From NCBI GenBank assembly GCA_020445405.1, contig JAGRGQ010000014.1, positions 1 to 63,257 of the forward strand: DNA of 63,257 bases, in the 5' to 3' direction. Of this stretch, positions 63,031 through 63,257 are shown piece by piece (position 1 is the stretch's first letter; each line of letters starts with the position of its first letter). The stretch is from Gammaproteobacteria bacterium (GTDB taxonomy: Bacteria > Pseudomonadota > Gammaproteobacteria > Chromatiales > Chromatiaceae). The notes under the pieces were generated by a model that saw nothing but the letters and a program-made list of their open reading frames with translations, was not told where the DNA came from and did no database searches. A program made the translations under genes and the position numbers.

Positions 63031-63257
63031 TCAGGCGGAAATTCCACCCACCCTTTCATCGATCGCCCGGTAGAGGGCTTGAAACTCACCCGTCAGTTTA
63101 TGTCTGGGATCGAAATGGACCATCGGCTGGGCACTCTGGTGCGACTCACGGATGCGGACGGATGGCGAGAGAAACGCATCAAGAATGGGCAGTCCTTCAC
63201 CGATCAGCTCATCCACCAGCGCCCGGGGCAGGCGTGCCCTGGGCTGAAACTGGTTGA
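63031..63257 (-). CDS. ParA-family ATPase, C-terminal part only (cut by window end)
   Basis: An open frame enters from the right edge and stops at 63031, giving about 75 codons: RARLPRALVDELIGEGLPILDAFLSPSVRIRESHQSAQPMVHFDPRHKLTGEFQALY. This is the end of ParA/MinD-type P-loop ATPases as found in chromosomal ParA-like proteins (the SVRIRESHQ segment is conserved there). The nucleotide-binding motifs are outside the window, so the call rests on the C-terminus only. Confidence 0.7.
   Translation of the reverse strand, partial: NQFQPRARLPRALVDELIGEGLPILDAFLSPSVRIRESHQSAQPMVHFDPRHKLTGEFQALYRAIDERVGGISA

Overview
The window is a 63 kb chromosomal stretch of a gammaproteobacterium, with mostly high-GC coding sequence. 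Gene content and order support this: hldE-msbA and a lipid A acyltransferase, rhlB/trxA/rho in the order common in gammaproteobacteria, nudE close to yrfG, glnE, groESL and folD. A Chromatiales-like environmental lineage is my inference. No phage, IS element, CRISPR array, rRNA or tRNA gene was recognised.

Layout. (1) 1-12473, minus strand: an accessory region of secreted repeat proteins. It holds an unfinished giant protein with Ig/IPT domains, a 2,084-residue RHS/YD-repeat protein with an AT-rich C-terminal tip, a truncated avd-like gene, a secreted DUF1566 protein and a small secreted protein. The DUF1566 domains of the RHS protein and of the separate DUF1566 protein each carry a tract of mostly NNC codons closed by a nearly identical tail. 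This is the signature of a variable region of a diversity-generating retroelement (DGR). With the avd remnant between them, I read this as two DGR target genes whose template repeat and reverse transcriptase are not in the window. (2) 12474-13237: AT-rich spacer and a 165-bp nested palindromic repeat. (3) 13238-21743, minus: a polysaccharide operon (ugd, wbpP-like epimerase, glycosyltransferases, wecB, methyltransferase, aminotransferase, initiating sugar-phosphate transferase), largely joined by 4-bp overlaps. (4) 21942-36141, both strands: LPS core/lipid A and surface glycan genes. These are msbA, hldE, an LpxL-type acyltransferase, five glycosyltransferases (GT2, GT4, GT9 types), an O-antigen ligase/polymerase-like membrane protein, three different sulfotransferases and two ParB-fold proteins. 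Several convergent pairs overlap at their 3' ends. (5) 36267-63257: mainly housekeeping genes (ilvE, glnE, groESL under a CIRCE element, a glutamate-cysteine ligase, murU, rho, trxA, rhlB, yrfG, nudE, a diguanylate cyclase, alanine dehydrogenase, purU, folD and the end of a ParA-type gene) mixed with small conserved or unknown genes.

How it fits together. Regions 3 and 4 would build and export a sulfated surface polysaccharide or LPS. Region 1 would put very large, possibly diversifiable proteins outside the cell. The most unusual signal is the pair of DGR-type variable regions, one of them near the N-terminus of an RHS protein.
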